Below, in pieces: positions 10,133 through 21,177 of a DNA stretch of 64,000 nt. This DNA comes from Spiroplasma citri (GTDB lineage Bacteria; Bacillota_I; Bacilli_A; Mycoplasmatales; Mycoplasmataceae), in assembly GCF_001886855.1 (NCBI RefSeq), contig NZ_CP013197.1, forward strand, positions 930,001 to 994,000. Direction: 5' to 3'. Numbering within the stretch: the first letter of the stretch is position 1; each line of letters starts with the position of its first letter. The notes below the pieces were generated by a model. It saw only the letters and a list, made by a program, of their open reading frames with translations. It ran no database searches and was not told the DNA's origin. A program made the translations under genes and the position numbers.

Positions 10133-12106
10133 TTAATTCATTATAATTTCACTAATAAAATATTTATTATTGTGGAATGCAACCGTAATTGTAATAATTT
10201 TATCATTAATTTGATATTCAAAAACATTATCGTTTGGTTGTGCTAGAACAGTAACATTTATTTTAGCAACAGTTTTTTGCATTTCTTGCAAAATGACATT
10301 TTGGCTTTTATCAAAATCAGCAAGATATTTAGTTAAAGTTGTAAAAACACCATTAATCCCTTTTATGTTTTCTAAAATATTATTTAAATAAAATAAGGGA
10401 CTGTTTTCAATAATTGACTGATCTTTAAATCCTAATGTTTCCAAAAAAGTATCTGAATTTAATAAAGCATCACGTAAAAGTCATGAGTGATTAGCAGTTG
10501 ACCTTAAAAAACGGTCAAACAAATGATAAACATCTTTTGCAGCAATAAATGCTGGTTGTGTTATGGCAGCTGTTACCTCTTTTAGAACTTCAACAATACT
10601 TTTATTTTTAATAAAATTAGTTAGTTCATTATTTGGTAATCAATTTTGTAATGGTTCTGTAAAAAGCATTTTTAAATTTTTAATTTTTGCAAGGGATGAA
10701 TTTGGTAATAACATTGTAAAAATATCACCTAAAATATCACCCTGATATAATTCTAAAAATAAATCGTTAACAGCGTTCGGATTAGTAACAATTTTTGCGA
10801 CAATTGGTTTTAAATTTGATGGTAAGTTCTTTTCAACTAATGAATTTGTTAAAAAACAAACCATATCATTTAATGATTCACCAGAAGCCATTGTATTAAT
10901 CAAATCTCAGACTAAATTTCCGGTATAACCTTTTGTCACAATTAAATCAAGTGGTTGATAAATATTAATGATAACTTTACCAAAAGCTGATAACCCAGCT
11001 GGTGTTAAATCTTCTCTTGCTAAAAAGGCAATATTTTCTCAAAGCGTTGAACTAATTTGATGATGTTCAGAACTTTGCAATAAAATGGCAATTAAATTTT
11101 GTAAGCCATTTCCTGTTGGTTCTCCTAATCATTGTGATAAATTACGCATAATTTGTTGTAAATCTATTTTTGAATTAACCTGATAAGAAGCAGTACGAAC
11201 TTTGACAATATCATTTCATGTTGCAATTTCACTTGCATTAAATTGTTGCAAATAATTTAAAACAATGCGACTAAATCGAATTATTTCACTAATTGCGGTT
11301 AAATTATTAATTAGATTAAATTTAAAATCAATTTTCTGATTCATTATTTTAACAATTGTTGTTCCAAATGTTTTTAAGGCAGTTGTATAGTTTACTGCTG
11401 TTGCTTCTAAATTTGCTTTATTTTTATAGTCAAACCGTTCTGGTTGCCCTGTTAATTCATTTACAGCATTAACAAGACCAATCATTCCCGATGTTAATGA
11501 TTCTTGATAAGTCATCCCTTGATAAATTGAATCATCAAAAGCATCGCGAAAAGAACTTAACGTTTCTTGATCAAGAAGATCACTTGCAAATTTTAAAATC
11601 GTTGGTGATAAGAAATTATTTAATAAATGACCATTTGCAATTAATATTAATAAACCAGGCAGTCCTTCTTTTGCAAGGATAGTAAAAATTTGTGAACCTA
11701 ATTGAGCCACATTTGAAATCATTTTGTTTGCTGCTGCTGGTTTAAAATTATTCGTTAAGTTTAAGTTTGTTTTTAAATCACTTTTTAAATAAGAATTACC
11801 ATAATATCGATTAAATAATTCAGCATAACGATTATACTCTTGTAAGTCTTCCCGCTGATCTGGTTGGCTTGGTAAATCTTTTAAATACATTGGTTGAGCA
11901 AACTGGGACATTAAATAATTAAAATCATATTTATGGTCATTACTAATGTAAGCCATTTTTGCAACTTTACTATTTAATGCTGCTAAACTTGCTTGATAAT
12001 GTTGTAATTTTGGAAGATTAGTTTCAGGATTAACACACCCAATAGTTGGTACAACTGAAGTTGTTACTAATGTTAGACTTCCTAAAAACGCTAATAATCT
12101 TTTCAT
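10133..12106 (-). CDS. Large surface lipoprotein, MOLPALP-like
   Basis: 657 residues with TGA as Trp. The signal peptide MKRLLAFLGSLTLVTTSVVPTIGC ends in a lipobox whose Cys is residue 24. The mature part is long, mostly alpha-helical in character and rich in Asn, Leu and Ile, with no catalytic motif I recognise. Start position, lipobox and helix-rich layout fit the mollicute paralogous lipoprotein family (MOLPALP); that assignment is from memory and moderate. It starts 7 nt after the SGNH hydrolase stop with AAAGGAG, so it is the third gene of an operon with a membrane protein and that hydrolase. Confidence 0.7.
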
Positions 12107-12113
12107 TTTAAGT

Positions 12114-13229
12114 TCACTCCTTTATAGTTTGATAATAATGTTCCATTACTAACTGATGAACCTCTCTTGTTGGATGAACAATATCAAAAAAGAAATAATC
12201 ATCAATGTTAGCATTTGCTGGCAGGGCCGGATTACGTTGTGCATTTAACATTTTTTCTTCAATAATTTTTATAAAATCTAAATTTAAATTATTAAAATTA
12301 ACTGTTATATTTCCCTTTGGATGGCGTGCTTTAAATTCAGTCATTAGCACAGATAAATTATCATATAATCCTCAGTTACGAATAGCATTCTTGTAATATG
12401 TATTTGCTAATTCAATCATTTTTGCTACTCGCGCATGAAACTCTGTTGAAATATTATTTGCTCGTTTTTTTAAAGTATCATCTGTATTTTGGTTATTATA
12501 ACGTGGGATTGCACTAACATTTGGTGCATCAGAAAATAATATTTTTCGAATCCCATTATTTAATAAGGTAAATAATGCGATTTTAATGCGTTCAACACTT
12601 TGGTGCATCAGTGCTAACTCTGTTTGTGGATCTGTTGTATCAATAATTTGAAACAAATCATTACCGCCAATTTCAAATAAAACTAAGTCTGTTGAACGTA
12701 ATTTATGCTGACTAACTAATGCTTGGGCTTGTTTTTCAATTGTAACACGGTTTAATAACATCCCGGATGTTCCCACCACATCAACAGCGGTTGCCCCCCC
12801 AATTGCATAATTACGGCCAAAATCACCAGCATAATCATTTGGAATTCCTGGGCGAATTTTGTCAAAACCAAGCTTAGCATTTAATAATACAGCAGCTGTG
12901 TTTCCATTTGACAAACTGCCATTTTGATAATTTTCTAAATTGTTTGGATCATTAGTGCCAATTTTAATATCTAATTTAAAACTATTTTTGACTAGTTTTT
13001 CAATCCCATGCGAATCACTTAAACTATCCCCTAAAATATAATAATTTGTAAATTGTAAATTACTTTTTGCATCATCAATTGCTTTTGATGTATCAATATC
13101 TTTCCCAATTAATAATAACGAATCAACAGGGTTAAGATGTGCTCCTTGGGCAATGGTAAAACTCGCAACCATAACAGTACTCCCAGTTGCTACATTTAAA
13201 ACAGCAAGTAAAGTAAAAAATCTTTTCAT
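12114..13229 (-). CDS. Secreted SGNH/GDSL-type lipase or esterase
   Basis: 371 residues. A signal peptide (MKRFFTLLAVLNVATGSTVMVAS) without a lipobox Cys suggests an exported or N-terminally anchored protein. The catalytic blocks of GDSL hydrolases are present: YYILGDSLSDSHG (Ser), GGNDLF (block III Asn) and FFFDIVHPTREVHQ (Asp/His pair). The GDSLSD form is shared with lecithinase/hemolysin-type enzymes. I chose the ATG at 13229 because AAAGGAG sits 8 nt upstream; a longer frame exists but has no ribosome site. It lies in an operon between a membrane protein and a large lipoprotein. Confidence 0.88.
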
Positions 13230-13245
13230 AATTTTTTCTCCTTTG

Positions 13246-14154
13246 TTAATTCTTTTTTCTAATAATGATAATAATAAGCGGTCCAATGCTAATTAATAAA
13301 AATGGTCACATTAAAATAAAAACAGTTCCTGCTCTTGTGGTGTTTAATGCACTAACAAAATTTGGGTGATATAAATCATCCACAGTAATTGGAGCAATAA
13401 TATCTTGTAGTGTTAAAGCCGGATTAACAAAAATACTTTCGCCAGCCATCGCTGTCATTCCATAAGCAAGGTTTTTTAATTGCATATTTAAAAATCAAAC
13501 TTTATTATTAACAAGATATGTTCCAATTGATTTGTTTACAACTAATCCATTGATGTCAGGTCCAACACTATCAATCATTTGATTATAATCTTCTTGATTA
13601 TTAATTGTTTGCTGAATTAATGCATGTTCTTTTAAACCTGAACTAAACATTTGGTTAATTCCACCACTTCTAAACATTCATTCCATTCCAGTATGAACAT
13701 AACCATACGAATGAAATTTAGTCGCAACACTTTTATCAAATTCGATTAAATCAAGCCCAATATCATATAAATCAATATTTTCTCGCTTTGCAATTGTTGC
13801 CCCCCAACGATTATAAAATCATGTCGCAGCAAACTGTAAATATTTCTGTTTTATTGCTTCGTTTTCTTCTGGTTTTTCGTAAAAATTTAAGGCTGATAAA
13901 ATATCAGCTTCATACGATGATTTTAAAACAGTATTAGCAAGTGTTTCATAAATTTTAATCTTACCATTTATTACAAACTTTCCATGCGGAAATGCTCGTT
14001 GAATTTGGGTTTTTAAACTATTAATAAATTTTAAAGATTCTAAGCCCATCCCAGGAACAGTTAAGCCAATTCCTAGAATTAAAAAAATACTAAGAACTCC
14101 GCTTAAAATTCCTAGTCAAATAAACTTCATTTTCTTTGAAAGGTTGTTTAACAT
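13246..14154 (-). CDS. Membrane-anchored hypothetical protein, first gene of the lipase operon
   Basis: 302 residues. An N-terminal membrane helix (GILSGVLSIFLILGIGL) and a C-terminal helix (GTVFILMWPFLLISIGPLIII followed by RKKN) flank a soluble region of about 230 residues, so both ends are membrane-embedded with the middle probably outside. The family is not recognised. AGAAGGAA precedes the ATG. The stop lies 16 nt before the SGNH hydrolase start, so the pair is co-transcribed and may act together at the cell surface. Confidence 0.6.
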
Positions 14155-14271
14155 TATATTTTTTCCTTCTAATTGATAAATTATTTCAAAACTATTAAAT
14201 CATTTCCATTGAACCTAGTTAATTATATTATAACGAAATAATTGTCAAAAAAGGAAAAAACTTTAAAATTT

Positions 14272-14747
14272 CTATTTTGTTAATTTAATTTCTTTATTAA
14301 AATAATTCATAGCAACACCAACTAAAGCACATGATACAGCATCAAAACAAACGGAAGTTATTGTTGCTCATCATGAGGTATACTCATTAAAGAAAGTTGG
14401 AAACAATGTTACAAAACTAATAATTCCAAAAATTAAACCAATAATCCCAAAGATAAAACTTAAAAAATCACAATAAAATGAATAACGTTCACATTTTAAA
14501 ACCTCAGGTTTATCATTTCGTGTTTCATTTTTTGTTCTATTTTTTGTTCTATTTTTTGTTCTATTATATAATTTTAATCCTAAGCTGTTAAGGCAAAAGA
14601 TTGGTCATCACGAATATTCGCATAAACACTTCAAAATGGTTCTAAGGCTAAAACACTTAGGATTCCAAAAGTAACTCCTAAGAAGCCAAAACTAAAACTT
14701 AAAATATCTGCTCATATAATTGAATTTTTTAGCCGATATAACATCAT
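14272..14747 (-). pseudogene. Four-helix membrane protein with internal duplication, frameshifted
   Basis: The first half (MMLYRLKNSIIWADILSFSF, GFLGVTFGILSVLALEPFW) reads to a TAG after SFALTA. A frame two bases away continues EYSWWPIFCLNSLGLKLYN and then a second half (YSFYCDFLSFIFGIIGLIF, TLFPTFFNEYTSWWATITS, CALVGVAMNYFNKEIKLTK). The halves are paralogous, so the original was one two-unit protein and a frameshift near 14610 now splits it. A 12-bp repeat (three copies encoding NRTK) lies between them. The remaining C-terminal unit may not be translated. Confidence 0.55.
14527..14563. repeat. 12-bp tandem repeat, three units
   Basis: Three consecutive copies of TTTTTTGTTCTA (plus strand), encoding three Asn-Arg-Thr-Lys units on the minus strand in the linker between the two membrane halves. 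Gain or loss of units would keep the reading frame. Confidence 0.8.
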
Positions 14748-14793
14748 AATCCTCACATATTTTATGTCTAATTTGTTAACACTAAGATTGATT

Positions 14794-14994
14794 TTACGCT
14801 TTTTTAAAAAAAGCAACATTATTAAACATATGGGTCAAATAAATTATGTGGTAAGATAATTGTTCACCCGAACTTGTTTTATTACTACCACCTTGCCCTG
14901 AATCTGATAAGGAAAGTGAAGATGTAATAACAGTTTTATCTCCAATCATTTTGCTAATTGATTCTGCATCTTCATCGTACATTATACAATTCAT
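14794..14994 (-). pseudogene. Fragment resembling a VirD4/TraG-type conjugation protein C-terminus
   Basis: 66 residues: ESISKMIGDKTVITSSLSLS followed by a Ser/Gly-rich linker (SDSGQGGSNKTSSGEQLS). The pattern recalls the C-terminal part of coupling-protein ATPases, where ...IGDKTV... precedes a Ser-rich stretch. Walker motifs are absent, so this is at most a remnant. It is joined directly to a pyrB-like remnant upstream, which argues for a rearrangement junction near 14990. Confidence 0.35.
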
Positions 14995-15210
14995 TAAAAT
15001 TTAATGTTTTACAACCTAATTTATGTGCTGCAACATCAAACAAATAATGTGTTCTTGTTGATGGTTCGAAAAAAAGATTTGCCACAATTTTTGTTTGTTG
15101 ATAGTTTACTTTTTTTCATTATTTTTAAATTGTAATGGTGTCGTCAATATTCCATGAACATCATATTCACTTTAATTTTCTAAATTAAATAAACTTTTAT
15201 TTTTCATTAA
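14990..15210 (-). pseudogene. pyrB: Aspartate carbamoyltransferase remnant
   Basis: A short frame reads [19 protein letters not shown] followed by [15 protein letters not shown]. The STRT loop and LGCKTLNF strand match the carbamoyl-phosphate site of transcarbamoylases, best PyrB (VANLFFENSTRT form). The apparent start at about 15205 (MKNKSLFNLEN) is followed by a TAA and a frameshift, and everything after LNFNELYN is lost. It is a dead remnant, consistent with loss of de novo pyrimidine synthesis. Confidence 0.6.
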
Positions 15211-15248
15211 AAATAACCTCACTTTCCTGATTTCTAATAAACATAAAA

Positions 15249-15296
15249 AAACTTACTTAATTAATAAGATAATTTCCAATTAATTAAGTAAGTTTT
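15249..15296. terminator. Strong hairpin between the pyrB remnant and the agmatine deiminase remnant
   Basis: A 17-base near-perfect stem, AAACTTACTTAATTAAT paired with ATTAATTAAGTAAGTTT, with a 14-nt loop. It lies upstream of the pyrB remnant on the minus strand and downstream of the agmatine deiminase remnant only if read on plus. It could be an old terminator or attenuator. Confidence 0.55.
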
Positions 15297-15388
15297 AACA
15301 TTTGCATTTATTATCACCTTAATAACGTATAGTACCATAATTATTATATTTGTAAAGATAAAAACAAACAAATATTAGAATTTTAAGA

Positions 15389-16578
15389 TTAAAATTCTGA
15401 TTGTGTCATTGAATTAATGCCCCCACCACCAATAATTATTTCGCATGCATAAATAGGAATTACTTTCCGCTTTGGAAAACATTTTCGTAATACCATACCC
15501 ACCACCAATAATTATTTCGCATGCATAAATAGGAATTACTTTCCGCTTTGGAAAACATTTTCGTAATACCATAATTGCTTTTTGATCATACACTGGGTCA
15601 CCAAAAATTGGAGAAATTAACGCTTTATTGACAAAATGAAAATTAAGATAACTAGCGGAAGGGCGGAAACCTGGCATTCGGTGTTTAAAACATAAACTAG
15701 ATTCATGATCAATTGCTTCTCGTTGTGTTAAAAATAATGGAATTGGTCGATAAATTTTAGTAATTTTTAGTTTTCGTCCTTTGGCATCAGTTGTTGATTC
15801 TAACAATGACAAAGCTTCTACACTTCGTTCATACTGTAGATCATCTTTATTGTCTGTTCATGCTAATAATACATGTCCTGGCTCAACAATTTGAAGTAAA
15901 TTGTTAATATGACCACACGCTTCATCATTATATAGTCCGCGCGGAATTCAAATAATTTTTTTAACATTTAAATATTGCTTTAAATATTGTTTAATTTCAA
16001 GTTTTGTTAAAGTCGGATATTGGGTTAGGGTTTAATAAACATTCTTCTGTTGTATATAATGTTCCTTCTCCATCAACATTAATACTCCCACTTTCTAACA
16101 CCAATGGACAAACATAATAATCAAGACCACTAGTATTGGCCATTGTAATAGCCACTTTATTGTCCACATTATAGTCTCATTTAAAATTTTTTGCTTTTAA
16201 CATTAAACTATTTTGCATTCCTCAGCCATTGAATTCAAAACTAACCGCACGGTGTTCTCCCTTTTCATTTAATAAATAAAGTGCTCCTATATCACGCGCC
16301 CAACTATCATAATAATGTGTTTTTATTAAGTTAATATTACTATTTGCTAGCATTTTTTTAACTCGTAAGTAATTCTGTTCATTAACAATCATTTGGACTG
16401 GTTCATAATTACTAATAATTTTAGCAACTAATGCAAAAATTTTTTGCGCAGGAAAAGCGTCTTTCTGTTGTTTGTCCTTCATATGCGGTCATATCATTCA
16501 AGTTTGGATATGATTGCTTGTTTCTCCTGGTAAATAAAACCCCTCTTCTTGCGGAGTTGTTGTTAATAATTTACTCAT
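15389..16578 (-). pseudogene. aguA: Agmatine deiminase, broken by a frameshift and a 76-bp tandem duplication
   Basis: The N-terminus MSKLLTTTPQEEGFYLPGE, then [46 protein letters not shown] and the C-terminal SYLNFHFVNKALISPIFGDP with EIIIGGGGINSMTQ are the blocks of peptidylarginine-deiminase-type agmatine deiminase, ending in G-G-G-G-I-N before the catalytic Cys region. Here the Cys position of the usual IHC reads Ser (GINS). A +1 frameshift near 16030 and a 76-bp duplication at 15422-15573 destroy the frame. The family converts agmatine to N-carbamoylputrescine. Confidence 0.88.
15422..15573. repeat. 76-bp tandem duplication inside the agmatine deiminase remnant
   Basis: Two adjacent copies with a period of 76 bp; for example AATAATTATTTCGCATGC starts at 15431 and again at 15507. 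Since 76 is not a multiple of 3 the duplication shifts the frame. The copies look identical, so the event is recent. Confidence 0.9.
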
Positions 16579-16640
16579 TTATAGTTCCTCCGTTCTAAAT
16601 AGCACCAACTATTTTATTAATAAAGAAAAATATAATAAAA

Positions 16641-16700
16641 ATATTATTTGTTATTTAAAACAAATAATATATAAATGATTATTATTAAAAATCATTTTTA
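16641..16700 (-). terminator. Paired hairpins after the gene at 16728
   Basis: A 12-base stem at 16641-16670 (ATATTATTTGTT / AACAAATAATAT, followed by T-rich sequence on minus) and a second 8-base stem at about 16673-16699 (AAATGATT / AATCATTT). They separate the small gene at 16728 from the agmatine deiminase remnant. Confidence 0.6.
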
Positions 16701-16727
16701 AGCAGAAATTTTCAATATAGATATTTT

Positions 16728-17111
16728 TTAATACGTTTGATTTAAAATATTAATTGCAAAAGAAACTGGCGAAGATGGCACAATTTGGCTAATACTTGCA
16801 ATACAACGGATAATCATTTTTCCCTGAGGTTTTAATTTACAAAGAACCTTAATTTTGTTTGTTAGAGCAAAATTTAATTTTAAACAAGTATTAAAAACTT
16901 CTGTTGCCACAGTTGGATTAACAATTTTAAGTTTAAATGAATCTCATTCTTTTTCTAAATGGCTTTGATGATAATTAAATCGTAATTTATCAACTTGGAT
17001 TTCATTTTGATATAAAATAATATCTGTCATTTCTGATTGTTTAATATAATTTGAACCTAAATCAGAAAAACATAATTGTAAATAATCAATTTCAAAAAGA
17101 TTAACTGCCAT
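16728..17111 (-). CDS. Hypothetical protein, 127 aa
   Basis: Complete frame MAVNLFEIDYLQLCFSDLG ending in SFAINILNQTY. No signal peptide, membrane helix or motif is recognised; the composition is that of a small soluble alpha/beta protein. It stands alone: the next gene upstream (thrS) ends 400 nt away and hairpin terminators follow it. The start has GAAATGGCAG but no strong ribosome site. Confidence 0.5.
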
Positions 17112-17514
17112 TTCTTTACCAATTTTTCTCGTATTATTCTAACCTTACCATAAATACAATAAACTAGAAAATATCTTGTGTTAAAAATAAAGTTAAAGCT
17201 GTGATGTCAAAGAGAGGGTAATTGTTTTTCTTAAAATTAATTAATACGACAAAATACTTGTTTTTGTTAATTGTAAATTTATAACAATTTTAGTTGTTGA
17301 TGCAGACAACAACTAAAGTAACAATCCTTTTCAGTTAAACAATTTAACATTATAATTCTCGTTTTGCTTTATAATATTTATTATAAAAACTAAATATAAA
17401 TATTAGCAAATATTTATCCATTAAAAAGTTTTTTCCACTCTTAGTTTATCATAATTTTGGGGTGCGAAAAAAATAAAAAAATGAAATAAAATTTTCCTGA
17501 AAAAAATATTTTTT
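17112..17514. other. Intergenic stretch downstream of thrS
   Basis: No convincing gene. One hairpin, TAGTTGTTG / CAACAACTA with a 6-nt loop at 17291-17314, is visible. The rest is AT-rich and probably holds the thrS terminator and the promoter of the small gene at 17111. Confidence 0.5.
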
Positions 17515-19431
17515 TTAAATTTTATTAATAATCTGCTCATTAATTAAAATAATAAATTTATCAAAAGTAGTAGTAATTTGATCTTCTTGCCCGTAAATTC
17601 GATAAGTAATCATTTTTTTATCGCGTTCTTGATCACCAATAACGATTTGATATGGAATTTTAGCAACTTGTGCTTCTCGAATTTTATAACTTAAACGTTC
17701 ATCACGATCATCAATTGTTGTACGTAATTTTAACTTTTTAAATTGTTGGTGTAATTCATTAACATATTCCAAATGATGCTCATTATTAACTGGAATTATG
17801 ACAATTTGTTTTGGAGCTAATCAAAATGGTAAAACTCCTTTTGTTTGTTCTAATAAAATTGCTATAAAACGCTCATAAGTCCCAATTAAACCACGATGTA
17901 ACATTACTGGCATTGCTTTTGCCCCTGTTTCATCAATATAACTTAAATTAAATTTTTTTGGTAATAAAAAATCAAATTGTAAGGTTGAAACAGTAATTTC
18001 ATGGTTTAATGCTGCCTTAATTTGAATATCCAACTTTGGTCCATAAAATGCTGCTTCTCCAATCATTGGCACATATGGAATTTTTAAATCATCTAATGCT
18101 TCTTGCAACATTTGTTCAGCATGATTTCACATTTGATTATCATCATAATATTTTTCCTTATTTGCTGGATCACGTAATGACAATGAGTAATAATCAACAG
18201 TAATTTTTAAATCTGTTAAAACTTCATTAATTAATTTAAAACAACGTTTAAACTCTTCTTTCAACTGGTCATGACGTAAAAAGATGTGCGAATCAGTTAA
18301 TTGCATCATTCGTACTCGTTCTAGACCTGTTAAACTTCCTGATGTCTCATATCGATGTAAAATAGCATGCTCAGCAATTCGTAATGGTAACTCACGATAA
18401 CTACGTTGTTTATAATTATAAACAGCAATATGATGAGGGCAAGCCATTGGACGTAAAACACTAATTTCATTATTTTGTGCCATTGGGGCAAACATATTTT
18501 CTTGGTAATGATCCCAGTGACCAGAAATTTTATACATTTCACTAGTTCCAATAACTGGTGTATCAACCTCAGTAAAATCATATTCTCATTCTTTTTCTCG
18601 GATATATTCTTGGAGCACTTTTTTTAATGCCATACCATTTGGTAACCAAATCGGTAAACCGGGTCCAACTAATTTATCAAAAGTAAAAATTTCTAAATCC
18701 TTCCCAATTTTACGATGATCACGCTCTCTTCGTTCTTCATATGCGAATAATACTTGTTCAAATAATTCACGTGAAAAATGTGAACTTCCAGTTAATCGTT
18801 GCAACATTTTATTTTTAGCATCATCTTGTCAATATGCTCCTGCTAAGCTTCAAAGTTTGAGGACTTTAATATGTTTCAAACTTGTAACTGGATAAGTATT
18901 TGGCAAATACAATTCATTCCCAAGTAAATATCCACCTTGTTCTGCCCCTGTTTCTGCACAAAAAGTTAATAAATAGGGATTGTTATTATATCATTTTTTT
19001 GCATCGGCTAGTGCCCCTAAAACAGGCTTAATAACAAGATTATTATTAATTAACTTTGTTACTTCCTGGTCTAAAGCACTAAGATCAGTTTCTTTTAAAT
19101 GTGGTTCCACATCAAAGTCAACTAAAAAGGTATCATCTTGTGCGGCAATTTTAGCAATTTTAGCAGTTGGATATAAATTAGTAATTGCCTTTGCTGTTAT
19201 TAATGCTGTTGTATAATGCAAAATTGCTAAAGCTAGCGGTGATTTATCAGTAATAATTTCTAATGTTCCATCAGTTGTTACTAAATAGTCTAAACCACGA
19301 ACTTGACCAGCAAAAACTCCACCAAAGGCAGCTTTTCCTAAACTTGATGCAATACTACTTGCTATAGCATGAATTGTTTGTGGTGTATTAAATTCACGAA
19401 CTTGACCATCCGGTAATGTAATTTTAATCAT
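17515..19431 (-). CDS. thrS: Threonyl-tRNA synthetase
   Basis: 638 residues, full length. In order: the N-terminal TGS-type domain ([20 protein letters not shown]), the editing domain (residues ~70-230), and the class II catalytic core with motif 2 region [40 protein letters not shown], zinc ligands within these blocks, and motif 3 [21 protein letters not shown]. The C-terminal anticodon-binding domain ends in IINKI. Five TGA codons are Trp. A T-box leader lies just upstream, so expression should rise when uncharged tRNA-Thr accumulates. Confidence 0.96.
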
Positions 19432-19446
19432 TTGTCATCTTCCTTT

Positions 19447-19687
19447 CCAAAAAGTAAAACTCACTCCCAATATTACTTAAAGCAATAATACTAGGAGCGA
19501 GTTCTTCGCGGTACCATCCTAATTAAATTAGGATTTAACCTAATTTATCTTTCACACTTAATAACGAAAAGTGCTTAAACGTAAACTAATTGCTGTTACT
19601 AGTAATCTAATCATTCTTTTATTAAGCTTCCATCACCCTTAACTTGCTGAGAAAAGAGGAATATTAGACCATGGGTAACTAGTTTAA
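19447..19687 (-). promoter_or_regulatory. T-box riboswitch of thrS
   Basis: On the minus strand the conserved T-box AGGATGGTACCGCG (19507-19520) is followed by a terminator stem beginning AACTCGCTCC and closing GGGAGTGAGTTTT with a T-run, ending just before the thrS ribosome site. Upstream sequence of about 150 nt can form the stem I/II region. I could not decide the specifier codon by eye. It fills the whole gap to the pyk stop, so readthrough from pyk is possible. Confidence 0.9.
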
Positions 19688-21124
19688 TTATTTAATTGTA
19701 ATTTCTTTAATTTCTTCATTGCGAGCAAATAGAATTGTTGAACCAATTTTTGCCCCTCATTTTTTTGCCACTTCACAAATTGCTTTTTCATCTGTTTTAA
19801 ATGCTTCATAATTATCAACTTTATTCATAAAAATTGAATGTCATGATCCAAAGGCAGTATATAATTCTGGTAATGGACTAACTCCTAAAATTACCACATT
19901 TGGGCGGAATTTTGAAATTGTTTTTAATAATTCCCCTGTATTTGAGACAACAACGGCATACTCATATTTTCCATCTTTACATTTATTTGCTAATTTTTTA
20001 GCAATATCAGCGCGTGGGCCTGTTGTTGAATTCATAGCGTCTTCTAATTGCTTTTCATAGTACAATTTTGAATAAAATTCATGCTCTGCTCGTTTGTTAA
20101 TCATTGCCATTGTATGAACAGCAATAAACGGATAATCACCATTTGCTGATTCACCTGATAACATCGTTGCATCAGAACCTAATTCTGTTGCAAAATAAAC
20201 ATCAGTTACTTCTGCTCGCGTTGGTGATGGATTTTCTGTCATTGTTTCTAACATTTGTGTTGCAACAATAACAATTTTCCCTGCTTCACGACATTTACGA
20301 ATAATAATTTTTTCTCAATATGGAACATCATAATAAGGAATTTCTAAACCTAAATCTCCTCGTGCAACCATAATTCCATCAGCGGCGGCAATAATTTCAT
20401 CAATATTATTAATTCCAATTTGTGATTCAATTTTGGCAATAATTTGAACATGTTCAGCTTTACACTCTTTTAATAATTTGCGAATTTCTTTGATATTACC
20501 AGCTGTGTTAACAAATGATGCTGCAATATAGTCAATCCCTTGTTCAACTCCAAATTTAATATCATTAATATCTTTTTCAGCTAAAAATGGTAATGTAAAG
20601 TCAACCCCTGGTAAATTAATTCGTTTGTTTGTTTTAACAATATGATGGTTGAAAGCTTTTGTTTCAATAATGCCTGGTTTAATACCAGTAACATTTAACT
20701 GTAATTTTCCATCATCAACTAGCACCACATCACCAACTTTTAAATCTTGTGACATATCATATGAAACAGTGATTTCTGTTCCAGTTCCTTCACGGTTTTG
20801 ATATTCTGTTGGTAATGAATAAATCGTAACTGTTGCTCCAGCAACAATTTCTTGTTTCCCACCTTTCATTATTCCAGCACGAATTTCTGGTCCTTTCGTA
20901 TCTAATAACACTGAAATTGGTTTTCCAATTTTAGCACTAACTTCTCGTGCTCATACAATTCGTGCTCCTTGTTCAGCATGATCTCCATGTGAAAAGTTTA
21001 AGCGAATTGTTGTCATTCCTGTTTTAAACAATTCTTCAATGGCACCCGGTGAATGTGTACTTGGCCCAATTGTTGTAATAATTTTCGTTCTTTTCATTTT
21101 CTCGTTAATATTAAATTTATCCAT
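19688..21124 (-). CDS. pyk: Pyruvate kinase
   Basis: 478 residues: [20 protein letters not shown] at the N-terminus, the barrel strand [28 protein letters not shown], the B-domain, [30 protein letters not shown] and the catalytic loop [20 protein letters not shown]. The allosteric C-terminal domain ([17 protein letters not shown]) is short, ending soon after. It makes pyruvate and ATP in glycolysis. It starts 53 nt downstream of pfkA with AAGGAG, so the two glycolytic genes form one operon. Confidence 0.97.
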
Positions 21125-21177
21125 TCTTTTGACAAACTCCTTCTAAAAATATCTTACCACCTTATTTTATCGCAAAA

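Noticed and set aside
14794-14994. Calling the fragment an intact conjugation gene.
   Set aside because: Only a C-terminal-like scrap without Walker motifs is present, next to another remnant.
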